In this document: piece after piece, positions 13,991 through 27,283 of the stretch
How the letters are laid out: each line of letters starts with the position of its first letter
How positions within the stretch are numbered: the stretch's first letter is position 1
Notes under the pieces: generated by a model
Databases searched by the model: none
The model's input: the letters and a program-made list of their open reading frames with translations, nothing else
What the model was told of the DNA's origin: nothing
Translations under genes and position numbers: made by a program
DNA from: Burhinus oedicnemus
Lineage: Eukaryota; Chordata; Aves; Charadriiformes; Burhinidae
DNA: 64,000 nt
Assembly: GCA_008921705.1 (NCBI GenBank)
Contig: VFFE01008908.1
Location: 836,786 to 900,785, forward strand
Direction of reading: 5' to 3'

Positions 13991-14545
13991 TAGGCATGTG
14001 GGGAGAGCCCTGGTTTGCTTCCTCTCCATCTAGTGAGAAGCAGCTGGGTTTACATCCCTAGGAATCAGCCAGGTCTTGTGGAAGAAGGGCAGGAGACTCA
14101 CCCCTTGATGGGCTGAGCAGGACCTGGCTGAGCTCCGGTCAAATCTCCCTGCCTGCTGCCCAGCACCCTGTCCAGCCTCCACAGAAAGAAGACTTCTGAA
14201 GTCTGCAGCGGCTCCTCCCCAGGACTGGAGTGTGCAGAGGCTCCTTGTTTTTTGTGCACAGCTCACTGACCTCTCCAGGTGTCCTTCCCACCTCTGCTAC
14301 ATGGAGCCTGTCCCAGGCAGAAGTGATGCTCACCCTGGCAGTGACTGACTTCCAGGTCTTCAGAGCAGTCATCCGTCCGCTCCAGTGGGCACAACGGATA
14401 CTTGAGTACAGTCATTGCTGCGAATCGGAACCTGAGCGTGTTGGAGAAACACAACTGTGTAGCGCTGAGAAATGTTTTCCACCTTCCCAGCCCTCCCCTC
14501 TTTGCCCTCTTCCTTTGTATGCGATGAGAAAACACATCTTGCAAG

Positions 14546-14619
14546 AGATGGTGGCTGGATGAAGCAGAACCAAACTAGGTTTAGATGGCGGCTGGATGAA
14601 GCAGAACCAAACTAGGTTT
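14546..14619. repeat. 37-bp tandem duplication
   Basis: Two adjacent 37-bp copies (14546-14582 and 14583-14619) differ at a single base, T versus C at the seventh position. Each contains GGCTGGATGAAGCAGAACC. This is a likely recent local duplication. Confidence 0.95.
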
Positions 14620-17600
14620 TAGTGGGAAGGAACTTCAGTTTTAACTCTGCATCAGTAGAAACTTTGGTACCTCAAAAGCAAGGCCCATCACTGGTCTAAA
14701 TGAGATTAGAGAGCTCATCTCTTCCACGCTCTCCTGTCTGTCTCTGCTCTGAGCAGATGTTCATCCTTCCGCTGGTCCCTGCCCAGCTCTGCAGCCCGCT
14801 GCGGGTGCTTCAGCTCTGAAGGTCAGTGGGAACTCTGGGATGCTTCTATCTTGACAACAAAATCCCCAAAGAGCTTCAGTTCTGGGAGCGGCTCCTCAGC
14901 AGGGAGCTAAATGTTAGCATGGGGATTAAGGACTGCTTGGAAGGAGAAAGTCTGGCAGTGCAGCGTGTTGAACTGCTAAAACATTGCTTGAGGCATGCAG
15001 ATTTTACTAATTAAGGCTGAGACCATTAATTAACTTGTTTTATGTGTGTGCGTATCTCACTTAAGCGTCTTTCTGGTATTTGGGAGAACTACAAAAGGGG
15101 AAAAACAGAAGGGGAGAAAGTACTGGGAAACACGTGTATACTTTCTTCATCTTTTAAAAAAGCATCTGGAAGTTCCAGTTCCTGCTGAGAGCAGAGCCGG
15201 GGGATTCCTGCTCCCAAGAAGATGCGCTCTTGGATCCGGAGGGACCAGCTGTCCCAAGGGGATGCACTTACCCCTTGGCACAAACTAGCTTTCTTCCCCG
15301 CCAGCAGGAGCCCAGGCTGCTACTGCTCCATTACATGCTAATAGTCTGAGAAATGAAATACAATTATTAGTTGGATTGTTAAATGGACCTAGAGCCTGCA
15401 TCAGAAATCTCTTTCCAACAGCAACTGGAGCATACAGTAACAAAAAAAAAAAAGGCTGCAAAAGCAGGATTACTGCAGGATTTATTTTTTTTTTATATGC
15501 TACTTCAGTGTGGTGCAGCGGGCTGTTGGGAGGAGGCGGCGTAGCTCTGGCTGGGGCACTGGGCTGAGCTGTAGCTGTGCTTCCAGCTCGGAAACTTGCT
15601 GCTTGTGTCGAGTCTCGGCCACTGCTCTGTGCTTCGGTTGCTCTGTGAGAAGGGAGTGGGGTCTATGAGAAGGTCTTTGTAGTGATGGAAAAGTGTTTAT
15701 GATCTAGCTTTGAAACAAGAAGTGTTTTCTATTTTGGCTTGGTACGTTGGCCTGAAAAATACGCTCTGACTTTCGTATGCCGAAGCCCAGTCCATCTGCC
15801 TTTGTAGAAAGGACTATATCTGCCTTGGCTTGCTGGAGGATATATGCTGCAGGAGGAATGGCAGGTGGATGATCTACAGACCAAATCCTGAGCACTGGGA
15901 TAAGAATTGCAGCTGCAAGCGACACGGGTGGTTATGTCCCTCTGTGTTACACCACTCCATTTATGCAGGGCAGCCCACGATCTACCTGGTAAGCGGAGTA
16001 GGAAAGTGTTTAATTTTTGAATATTTTATTAAAAGGAGTAGCTGTTGAACATGGTTCTTCCTAATTTTTTTTGGTGACAACTCAGTTGCAAAATATATCA
16101 ACTCTAACCCAGTCTTTTGAGAAGCGTCCTCACAGTGTGTCAAAGCGGAGTCTCGCTGTGTAATTCAGCCCTACACATGTCAAGCCCAGGACTCCAGAAC
16201 TGCCGTCCTGGAGCAAAACAGGTTCTGTTCTTGTTCTGAGACTGGCTGCTGAGTGCTTCAAAATACCCACCAGGAGTCTGTGGTGTGTATTGGGAGGTCT
16301 TGGGGGCAAAGCTCCTCTCCCCAAGGGGATGGCAACAGGTGGGATAGGATGGAAGCAGCTCCTGGATGGAAAATGCCTGGGAGTTTCCTAGGTGCTGGCT
16401 AGATTTGCTGTGAGTTTTGATGTGAGGCATGTCCGTTGTCTCTTAATGAAGCTGGTAGGACCCAGGGAGGAGCCATCATCTAACTTCTCCCCCTATAACA
16501 GGAAGAAAGATTATGTTGGGAAGTACCTGCCCCCACCTTCTTCCATGCTACAGAAAAATGAGGCAGAACAGTTGAAGCTTGCCTACAGAGCTCTAGAGCA
16601 GCACGAAAACTGCTCTTCCCAGCAGGGAATGCATGGTGGGGTGTGGAGAGAAGGGGTGTTTGGTTGTAAGGGGTTTGTTTATCCCAAAAGCTTGGCTATT
16701 GGTCTGGGCAAAGGCAGATGGAAATAATTTTAAGGGACAGGAGCCAGCTGACAGTTGCATCTTGATACAGAACAACTATGGTCTAGCCAGCCCTCAGAGG
16801 AAGTTTTTATCCTAACCCCTGTCATTTAGCGGTTGGTCTGTGCCCTGAGAATGGGTTTTTATACGCCCTTACTGTCTGTGCATGGGGTTTGTAGATGCTG
16901 CTGCAGCTCCAGCCCTCCCTGGTAATGATGGAGAATGATGATCTCCATGATGTTTACAGGTCTTAAAGGCTTGTGGCTCTTTGTTTTTGTTTTCTCTTCT
17001 TACATCTTCAATTCCAAACTCCTGGAGCCTTGATATTGCAATAGCTGCTCTCCCTTTGGTAGGTTTGTAGCTTTCAAGGTAGCTGGGGAGATCTTGGAGA
17101 TAGGAATGTCAGAAGGCAAATGGAAAGAAGCCCAAATGATAACTTTATAATGCATTTCTTGCTACTATGTGTTCTTATCCCGGACAAAGCTTTATCTTTC
17201 ATCCTGTAATTATGTGATTCCCTGTGGGTGACTTAAAGCAAGCTTTTGAAAGTGTTAATTTTATCTATTAGATGCTTTTTTATGATCTCCAAGTGTAGAC
17301 ATTGGTACTAGAAGGAATGTTTTGAGGGCAAATTCCGATAGTTTAAGTGAGCGGCACTGAGAGTAGCTTTGAGCCTGTTTAACAGGATTGTCCGCATTTG
17401 TAAGCGATATGGTTAAGCACTGTGCTGCTGGAGGGGGCTGCTTCCTCTTCCCACCTTCCCCTTCAGTTTAAGCTGTGAGCGTATTTCTCCAAGATCCTGT
17501 TCTTTTGCCATTTTTCGCAAAAACTGCTGAACTTCTCATACATGTCCCAGAAAATGAGTAGAACCTATGGCTGACATTGTTTCCCCTTGGAACTAATACT

Positions 17601-20600
17601 ATAACACGTCCATTTTTATTTTTGCTGTCATAGTCTAGATCGTACTGTGGGGAATGGTTCCTACTAAAAGAAACCTCAATAGGTGGTGGAGGGAATAGAT
17701 GTTTTTCCAGGCTGGATTCAACTGTAGCTGTGTAGGACACTTGTAGAGCAGCTCAGAAATGTGACTCAGGGTGCAGAGATCTGTCAGACCAGTAATTTCA
17801 GAAACCATGTCCACTCGTAGCTCCTAGCTGCTGCTTAGACCCACAGCCCAAGCTGGTATGTGGCCTTTCCCAAAGGAAAGGGGAAAAGAGCAAGCTTGCG
17901 AGCTGTAGGCTAAAGCGAACAGATAAGGCTTTGAAAACAGAAGGGACTGGTTTGAATCAAATCCTGGAAGGGGGGGAGTGAAAGGAGTTGGGAGCTCGTA
18001 TGCAAGGCAATGACTCACTGCTGTTGTCATCAAGGTCTCCTCTTACAGGATTAGTGATTATTGCCCAAGAACATGATAATTCATCAGAATTCAGATTGAA
18101 GACAGAAGTCTCCAGCTGGAGACTCCTTAGTTAAGGTGTAGGGTGCTGCGTGGTGTCATCTCGTTTCTCCAGCAAGGTCCTTCTGCCAGTTGCAGCAGGG
18201 TTGTGGCGGAGCGAGCCCTCAGCATGCTGCGGAGGGTCCTGCAGGCGGTCAGGGGCTGAAGACTTGCCAGCCCTGCTTGTCGGGAAAGCTAGAAGCACCA
18301 GGAACCCCATGGAATTGCATCAGGAATTAATTTGGCTAGTGCAGAGATGGAGAAGTGAAACTGTTGCAGACCGTTTTGGAGAGGAGAGCATCTCTGTTCC
18401 TAAAATGCCTGACGTTATGGGAAACAACGTTTGGAGGATGCTGGCAGCCGAACCTCCGCACTCCTGTGTCAAAATCTTTTCTTTCCTTTCGCCCCAGTAA
18501 CTGAGTTTGGGTGTCTGGGACCTTGTTACTGCAAACCGGTGCATCCATGGGGGTACATACGGTTGTGTGTCGGGGAGGGACCCTACTGCTGTCTCCGCAC
18601 AATCCCCAGTCCCACAGCAGGCCCCTGCTCTCTGACATGCAGTGTGGCTTTTAGGCACAGCTGGCTGTCACTAAGTCTCTGCTAAGTCCAAATCTTGGTT
18701 TTGTGGTGAGCTTTTTTTAGCAGAGCAATGCTTTGTTTAAAAGAGGGCTTATTGATAGAAAAATACGTGGGAGCGGGGGCCATGGGGAGATGGTGGCAAG
18801 TGAGAAAAATCACTTGAAATCACCCAAAGTTACTAGAGTCCGGTTTTCTTTCCTTGTTAGGAGCTGGTTGCCGCTGACCCCAGGAGCTGGGAGTGCTGCT
18901 GCAGCCTTCTGCTCTGCTTCTGCTGAGCCCGGGTCTGTCCCAGTCCTCACCCCGATAACTTCCCAGTTTGCATGGAAGCTAACAGCTCATAAATACAAGG
19001 CTGCATCTCCGGGCAGGAGGTTTCCCAGGGCAGCCGTTCTGGCTCTGCACATTAAATCTTCCTGTGCTGGGAGGAGATAAGCGTTTGGAAAAGCGTGGCC
19101 TGAGCTGCTCCTGCTGAGCCCTGGTTTGCAGCGTGCGAGGCTGGGGTGTGCCCTCCCCTTGCCTTAAATATTAAGCCAGGGGTTGCTTTGCATAATTTGG
19201 TCACTGCTGATGTGGCTGGCGTTAGTGGGAGCTTTCGTGGCCCCTTCCTTGGCTGGTGGGTGGCAAGTGATGGAGGCTGGGACTTCAGGCCACTTGTTTC
19301 CTTCCATGATGGGACACAAGGAGAAGAGCTCTGAACAGCCCGAGCGCAGTGGCTGCCCTTGCATCCCCACCCCGATGTGGGATTTGTCATGGGGACACTG
19401 TCCCAAGGAGGGGTCTCCTCTAACGCTGTGCTTTCTGCAGGGTGTACAGAGGATGTTTGTTTTTCTCCATGTGATGCGGTTCACTGTCAGAAATGGCACC
19501 GTCACCTCTCCTGGGGATGACGACCCCAGGCCACTGACTGCTGAGACTTCTTGTCACAACAGACAGGAAAACCTGTCCGCTTACTGGGGTCCCAGCGTGT
19601 CCCTGTGGGCTCTGTTTTGTGCAGCTGGGAGTGAGACCAGCCAAGGTCTCTCACCTTGGGATGAGCTGGGAGCAGCCGGGATGTGGCATCTTCCCAAGGG
19701 TGTTGAGTGAGTCTGCGCATGTGTGAGCTCTTGTCACTGTGCTGTAGATCCCCCTCTGCTCAGGGTGAGCATCCTGCATCAGCTGGGGAGCAGATGCAAC
19801 TTCAGTACTTTTGCCCACCTCTTTTGTTTTTCTTTTTTTTTAAAAAAAAAAAACCAAACAAAACACAACAAAAACCCACCAAAAATCAACCCTAGCTCTG
19901 GCTGTGTCATGTAACAGAAGAAAGCAAGAGTTGTCTTGTTAACCTCCCCATTGCTGCACACTTGTTCTGTGCCTGGTTAGAAAACATCATTTGGAGAACA
20001 TAGTGCTACATGACAAATACAGCAGAATCGCGGCTCTGCAGGAACACGGGTTTTTCCTCTCCTGAGGTAACGTGGCAAAGACTTCAAATTGTGCCGTGCA
20101 TCAAAACAGCCTCTTTAGAAATTGTGCTCAGCAACTCGAGCAGAGATCACTGTTGCCTTGCAGGGCGCTGCAGATTAATGCTGGTGCAAGGCTGGGCTCT
20201 TACTACAATCTCAACCCTTTAATTCAAATAACGTGGAACAAAAAGGGAGAATTAGTTAAAAATAACAACTCTCGGAAGCCCAGCTTGTCTTTTTATTAGA
20301 CTTGTCCTTGCTTTCTTTGCTGCTCTGATAAGAAGGATGTTCTCCCTCTGGGATAGAGTGAATAAACTGGGATGAAACTCATTTGTTTGAGCATTATGTG
20401 TTAATTAATTTCTAACACTAATCCCTTCCCTATACACTGTGGGATTTTTTTTTTTCCCCCTAGTTTTTAGATAGTAGAACACAGGCCTGTTCCAAGGAGA
20501 GAGGATGGGCAGGTTTTGCTGTGTTAGAGAAGGAAGCAGGTTGCATTGTCCCCGTTGCCCACAGGACCGGGGGAGGCTTTGCCTAGCCCTGTGCAGCAGT

Positions 20601-23600
20601 TCATTTCGGGGGAGTCGGGAGGTTCCCAGAAAGCCCATCCACAACAGGTGAAACTTGGGATTCACCTGAAACTTTGCCTTGGCCCTTGACTGTATTGCAG
20701 CCCTTTGCTGGTGTGATTTCCCCTGGGAGCAAGGTGAGAGGGCTGCTCCTGTGTGGCACTGGTGCTGCTGGGAGGGATGTGGCTCCTCCAGCAGGCTGCA
20801 GGCACTGCGGTCCCTGTGTCAGCCCTACCAGTGCCCGGGGTCCTGTGCTGGGCATGGAAGCACTAGGGCCACTGCCATACAGTGCTTTTAATGGGAAAAA
20901 ACCCAAACAAAACCAAAAAACAACCAACCAAACCCAAAACATACATTTTCATATAAAATTCTCTTTTTTAGAATAAACTGAAATAATCTTCAAGCCTCTA
21001 GGCAACATGGGCTGGTTTTCCTTTTGTACCCAGACTTTCCTAGACTTCCCATGGAAGAAATGTTGTTTTTACGTGGTCTCTTTAAACTGATGGGAAGTTT
21101 GCCATGCAAGCGGGGGAAGATGCGGACTCTTCCTCTGATCTTTCAGTGACTTAGTGATTTTGTTTTGTTCTTAGTCCTTTCTCTTGCTCAGCAGGATGCA
21201 GCGGCAGCCAGGAATAACTGCTTACTTAGCTCTGTCCATTCTTTCAAAATCAATATGCGCCACTAAATTACTGGAGTTAGAGAATAAAATAAAAAATCCA
21301 ATCTGAGGTTTGGCACGTGAGCATCGCTTATAAAGCGACAGGCTGGTCTTTAATTCAAACTGGCTTTCTCTTTTATTTCTGATCTATAGGTAAGTGTCTA
21401 TATGAGTGAAAAATCCCTGTTGAAGGAGAGGTAATAGACTATCCTGGAAAAGGGCTAATTTTTCATTCTGTCCAAGTGTCTAAGCTACTGCAGGTGTCTC
21501 AAGCAGTGACTTCACGTGCTGCCCTGTGAACTCTGTCCCGCACTGTGATTGCTCAGGGCTCGATTTCCAGTAACAGTAAAGGGTGACCTCTGTCCTGTTG
21601 TCTTGCTGTGATTTCAGGTGAATTAAGGGAATGGAAAAATGTGCATGAAACAAATGCCAGCTTGCCGACATGCTCTTAAAAATACTTAAAGCAGGAAAAC
21701 ATCAGTTGCAGAGGGACTGTGGAAAGAACCACTTTCTCACAGGGAATTTCTTGGATATGGTGTGTTTCACTCCTTACGTGCAAGGAGACATTTGGGATCT
21801 GACTTAGGTCTAAGTGTGGAATTAGGACCATGGTGGCCTCGAAGAGCTGAGAGCAGCTTATAAATAAGGAAGAAAATTGTCCTTCTTGAAAATCAATGTT
21901 CTTTTTTCTGCTGTATTTTAAATTATGTTCCTTTTGAGTCTGAGAGCAATTTTCTTCTATTAGATATCAGTTTGTGAAGACTTTTGGCTCTAACGGAACT
22001 GAATTTGGTCAGTTAACACATGGAGCAGAACTGATTGAAGGGCAGCCACTGCCCAGATGAGCTGGGGTTGTCTGTGGAGCTGTGCTGGGTTCAAGCTCCT
22101 GCAGAACCATCTGTTGGCCTTGGAGGGACTGACCCAGCATGGAAGTGACTCCAGTAAACTTTGGGTCAGGTTGCTGGTCCCTCACATAAATAACATGCTA
22201 TCAGAAAAGGGTCCATTGGGAATATTTAATCTGATTATCTATTGATATAAGCAAGTTGGTCCCGTTGGAGGTTATTAAAGCCTGGTGGGAACTTACACTA
22301 TCTACCTTAAATCCCTATTATCATGGTCTTTCCTAATAGGGTAATAGATCGTGGCCATACAAAGGCAATTACACCCTGGTAAGAATTTACCAAGAGAATA
22401 AATACTTAAAATAAAAAGGAAATCTCCCAGCAATGGTGTTAGATCTCACTGTTTCTGGCTGTCGCGAGAGCTCAACATGTGAGGCTGTGGGTGTTCCCAT
22501 GTGAGAGGAGGACTTTCCTGGGGACAGGGGGATGTGCCTGTGGTTGTTGGTGCTGCTGGTTCATTGTTTTATGTTTGTCTGGCATAAGCAAGAAAACAAA
22601 AATATGGCCTTTTTTAAAAAAAGCTAGCTGAATAACTCACTGCCTCTGTCTCCTGGGGTCATGGAGAAGAATTTAGAGGTTTTGATGAAAAGCCTATTTT
22701 GTTCACTAAGTATTGGCACTTCTATGGGGAAAACCATCGAAAGTGAGGTTGAATGTTGGTTGAATATTGAATATTTGAGCACTCGGGGCACTGGGAGCAG
22801 TGTGCGTGCCTCTCCTCAAGAGTCACACCGCACGCATAGCGTAGGGTTAATAAGTCTTTTTTTTTCACTTCTCTCTCACCACACTGTCATTTGTGCAAAT
22901 TCGGTGGTGCTATTTATACATTTATATTGGAGCCCTCCAAGGCTGTACGGGGTGAGGTTCTCCACATGCAGAGGTTTGGGGTGGTGGAGCCCGGCTGTGT
23001 GCCGGCTGCCCTCTAGTGAGCCGCTGCCCGCAATAAATCACGGCAGGAGCAGGGAGTCCAGCTCTCCATCCGGAGCCTCTTAAAACTTGTGATCGGTGTA
23101 ATCCGTTTAATCTCAACCTGATGATTCTCCATCTTGCGTGGTAGGAATCTGATTGCTGACTAGTGTGTGTGAAGCGGGGTGGGTGGGTGTGTTAGATTTT
23201 GCACATCTGGAAGGTATGACAGCTGTGGGAGGTGTGAAGGAGTGGTGGCAAACCTCTGCGTTCCCACTGGCGGTGGAGCTGATCCTGCCCCTGCCCTGTG
23301 CTTTTTGTGTGAATGGAAGCATCGCCGAGGACCCATCCCGTGAAGGAACTGCTGGCTCGGGTGAACGGCAAATTTCTGCGCCAGATTACTTGTCCGTATG
23401 ATAAAATTGTAGGGTGGCTTTTAACAGCTGCAGGAGTGAATCAACGGGCTTGGGCAGAACGTGCCCTGTTCACAGGCTGCTGCGCCTGGTGGCCAGAGCC
23501 CTTGCTGAGGTTGTGCCCTGTTGTGTCCCTCCCCAGCCATGCAGCCCCAAGGGACAGGCAGCTGGCATCCCTGCCTGCCAACTATGCCATTCCTGCTCCG

Positions 23601-24166
23601 GGAAAGCTTTTGCTTTGTTTCCATAGGGGAGAGATACTTCAGAGTGGGATTCTTTATCCTCTGGCTGTTTGTATACTGTGGTGGTCGTGGTGGGTACACG
23701 TGTGGGGAGGGTTGAAACTGGTGCAAGTCCTGTCTGGCAGCTGCCGTCATCACTGTGATCACAAGGATTGAAAATACAATTATTAAGACGTGGTTGGCAA
23801 CACTGAAATCCCTGGGGGCCTGCCCAGGCACTGTGTTGGGTAGTTCCTTCAGGCGTGAGTTTTACATGCGAGGGTCCCCAAAACTGTGAGCAATGTGTGC
23901 TGCAGCCCGCCGAGGAGAAAAGCCAGCGAGAGCAGATGATCTCGGCAGCGTTGGATGGTTTTAGTGCTAGAGCTGCCCTCGCTGAAGAAGCAGGTGTGCG
24001 GATGCAGGAGGGGGCATCACAGCAAAATTCACCCGGGAGGTGAATTGGATGGATTCCCTGCATGAGAGCGGGCTTGGAACGGGCGCCGGTGCCCTGGGCT
24101 GTTGAAAGACCGGTCCTGCAGCAGCAAAGTGCTGCTGCTTTGAGGAGCTGCTCGTAGGGGATACCC

Positions 24167-24190
24167 GGGGGTGCAGGGGGAGGGATTGGG
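24167..24190 (+). other. G-quadruplex-type motif
   Basis: Four G runs (5, 5, 3 and 3 bases) are separated by loops of 4, 1 and 3 bases, which satisfies the usual G3+N1-7 rule on the + strand. A further GGGG lies at 24157-24160. Folding potential only; no functional evidence. Confidence 0.6.
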
Positions 24191-24557
24191 TAAGCAGGGT
24201 TAGAAGAGCTTAGTTGGGATGCGTTCGTTTAAAGGATCTGCTTCAGCCTGACTCCTGTAATTAGGTAACGTGTATATTTCTGTTCCTTGGAAACACTTCA
24301 TTCGTTAGTCTAATGGAGGGGAAGGATTATGTAGAGATGAACTTAAAAGATGTTAAGCAAGGTTGGGTGTGCATCTGGAATGAACCAAGGCCTGCAGCAG
24401 TCGCAGCTGCTGGAAAGGGGGGCACCAGGAACGTTATCAGGGAGCCGTGCTGCAGTTCAGTCTGTGCACCGGTGTCTTGGCGACGTACCTGGTGTCATCT
24501 GTAGGCAGTTTGCTCTTAGCAGGCTTGAACAAGGCGGAGGTTGCTCTGTGGGACTGT

Positions 24558-24582
24558 AAATAAAAAAATAAAAATAAAAAAA
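24558..24582. repeat. A-rich (AAATA)-type simple repeat
   Basis: A short run of A blocks interrupted by single T bases. It may be a decayed poly-A tail or a simple low-complexity repeat. Confidence 0.8.
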
Positions 24583-27251
24583 CTGGGAAAAATTTACCCC
24601 TTTAGGATGCACGAGGCTTTTGTAAGGGAAAATTGATGCTCTGTCCTTACTGTAGCATTCCAGCAAAGGGACAGGCTAAAAGACAGAGTGATAAAATCCA
24701 CGTACGGTAGTGGGAAGTGAGGATTAAGCAAAGGCAGAACTACAGGTATGAATTGATAGAGGCTTCTCCGAGCAAAGCAGTCCAACAGCATGCCAGAGCT
24801 GTGCTCACATGGAGGTGTTTTAAGATACTTTAAATTCTGAGTGTTGCATTGCCCAAGCTGGGCGCTTTGGACTCTGTAGGCACGCCAGCAGCTCCTTTGG
24901 GGGTGCCGACTTTACACGCATCCTCTAGGGATGCTCGGTGAAGTGGATGAACCTCTCCCGGAATAGCAACGGTTTGCTACGAGAAGGCAGCGGTGGCTGA
25001 AACGCAGCAAAGCACAAACATGAACAGGGCTGTGATGATGAGGAATGCGACATCTAATACCTCGATTTCTCCCTAGGAACACATTTGGCTGGGGGAAATG
25101 AGGAAAAGTGACCTGAGGTCTGAGCTCCTTGAGCAGTCCTGAAGAGCTGAAGCCGAAGCGTGTTTTCCAACAGGCGGGGGGGGGGGAGTCCTGCAGCCAT
25201 GAACAGGCTGGCTCCTGCGCTCCCTGGTACCGAATGCAGCCGGGCTGGTACCGAATCGGCCTTTCCCTCGGCACAGCGCCGGCTCAGAGCCGCGGCAGCC
25301 AGTTACTGTGTGTTTTGGTGCATTTGTATGGCACATCCCATACACAACAAAACAGCTACCGAAACCTGCAGCCGTGGGAACTGAGATATTTAAGGTATAA
25401 GAAAGGTGTCACGGGTTTTATTGCTAGGTCAGATGAAACTTTCTTGAAACATCCGTGGATCTTCTCCTTTCCTTCTCTGGGAAGTTAGGAGATGAGGGCT
25501 GGTCATTTGTAAAGTGATGCTGGTTGTCTTGATTCCTTATAACCTGAGCGATAGATGAGGCTGGAGGGGAAAGAAGTGGAAACAAACCCCTTCCCCATTT
25601 CTGACTCTAAGCAGTAAAACTAGGGCTGTGGAAGAGGAGGTGCATATACGTAAAAAAAAAATCTGGGAGAAGGAATATCTTGTTTTGTTACAACTTTGGC
25701 ATTGAAGTTCTAACTTTTGTTCCGTTCTTATTTTGGTCATCAAATATCCCCTTTGAAAATGGTTAGGTGAAAGTCTTAAATCCTACGAAACCACTTTTTT
25801 TTTTTTTCTTTCCAAGCTGGGGCAGGAGCGAACACATGACTTAAACACCTCCTGTGCCGAGCTGGCCTTCAGCGTAGACGGCAACAGGCTGAACCAGTTT
25901 GCTCATTGCTTTTGTCTCCTGACAGGCGCTCTCTTGTCCCGGGCGCCCTGGGAGGTGCTTGGTCTCTTCTCCCCGTGCTGCAGGAATTCCCCTGCCTCCA
26001 GCCACCAGCTTGGGTGCCGCGGTGTGTGGCCAGCAGCCTTTGACCAGCGGCAGCCCACAGAGGAGGCTTTGCAGAAGACCCAAGCTGAGGTTGGGGGGCT
26101 GAGCGGAGCATCTGGATACGGAGTTAAGGAGAGGTTTTTATGGCGTGTGGCAGAGGGTAAGGTGTGCAAGCAGCTTTCACCTCCAGAAGGTATCTGTCTG
26201 CTGAGTCTCAGGTGAGAGAAACTTGTTTGAGTTGAGAAGTTGAGTTGCTTGAACCTTTTGAGTTGGGGGTGCGTTCCTGCGGTCGGTGGGTGCTCCTGGC
26301 AGCTGAGATCAGAAGTGACCGAGCATGAAGGTTATTCGAAAGCTTCTCCCAAGCTGACTTTGTGTGGGCATTGCCAGCAGCAGACCCGCTCCTGGTGCAG
26401 TTCCTGATGCCAGGCTGTGGGTCGGGCGTTCATTTGGACGCAATGCCTACCGTGGATGTCGAAGGGGGATGGAGGCTTATCCATGTGGGGATGCTGTCCT
26501 GCCTTGGGCCGGGTGCTGGAGCCTGTACCGAGACCCTCACAGGCTGAAAGCGTTGGCTACTGCAGCAGCAGCCAGTGCTGCTCCAGGCTGTGGTGGGCTT
26601 TGCTGCCCTTGCTCTGAGCCTCAACAGCAGCTCTGCAGGCAGAAGAGCAGGAATTTGGGGCAAATCGGGGGTTTGGGTGTAGCCCCGTTGCCTGCCAGGT
26701 CTGTCCTTTAGCGATAGCTCTGTACCCAGCCGAGGGAGCAGCAGGATGGGGCAGCCCACCCTCAGCTGAGCCCTGGCAGGGCTCTGCACCCCCCTCCCTG
26801 GGCATGGGAACCCACCAAAACCCCCCCGGGCATGGTCACCTTCAGGATCTGCTCTGGACCGAGCTGCCTGGTGCTTTGGTTACTATTTGAGGTCTGCTTA
26901 ATATGGATAGATGCAAGAAGTTGGAAGCTCCCTGATTAACAGCTGGGACTTTCATGTGTGCTTGTGTACAAGTCCCCTAAATTTCAATTGAAAGACGTGG
27001 AAATATTGGCTGCTTTTCTTCTTCCCCTTCATCTATCATAAAGAAAAAAAATGCAGCAACCCTCAGAATATTTAGAAATGAAATTGCTGATATAAATATG
27101 CTCTGGCATAAGGCACAAACAGCTGGAAAATGTGCTTTCTCCCGCAGTATTTTAAGGATGGGTAGCATCATCAAGGGCTATTCACTAGAGCTGGCACTGT
27201 GAGCCTGTCTTGTATGTCAGAAAATGAACGATCTGTTCCCACCCTTTGGTA

Positions 27252-27283
27252 GGGTATATCCCAAATGGGGTATATCCCAAATG
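27252..27283. repeat. perfect 16-bp tandem duplication
   Basis: GGGTATATCCCAAATG occurs twice in immediate succession (27252-27267 and 27268-27283). Each copy contains the palindrome GGGTATATCCC with one base offset, so the locus is both direct and partly self-complementary. Confidence 0.95.

Larger units (their letters stand above)
13991..27251. other. non-coding flank, no gene recognised
   Basis: No recognisable exon. There are GC-rich stretches around 18.1-19.7, 23.0-24.2 and 25.1-26.8 kb where chance frames become longer, the longest being 175 codons at 19183-19710 (+). Other contents are A- and T-rich low-complexity patches at 15442-15453, 19833-19890, 20445-20455, 20894-20943 (C and A only) and 25795-25807, an 11-base G run at 25176-25186, and a small inverted repeat CCCTATTA/TAATAGGG at 22313-22320 and 22334-22341. 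Confidence 0.65.

Noticed and set aside
19183..19710. 175-codon frame on the plus strand
   Set aside because: Overlapped by similar-length frames on the other strand in GC-rich DNA, with no recognisable motif.
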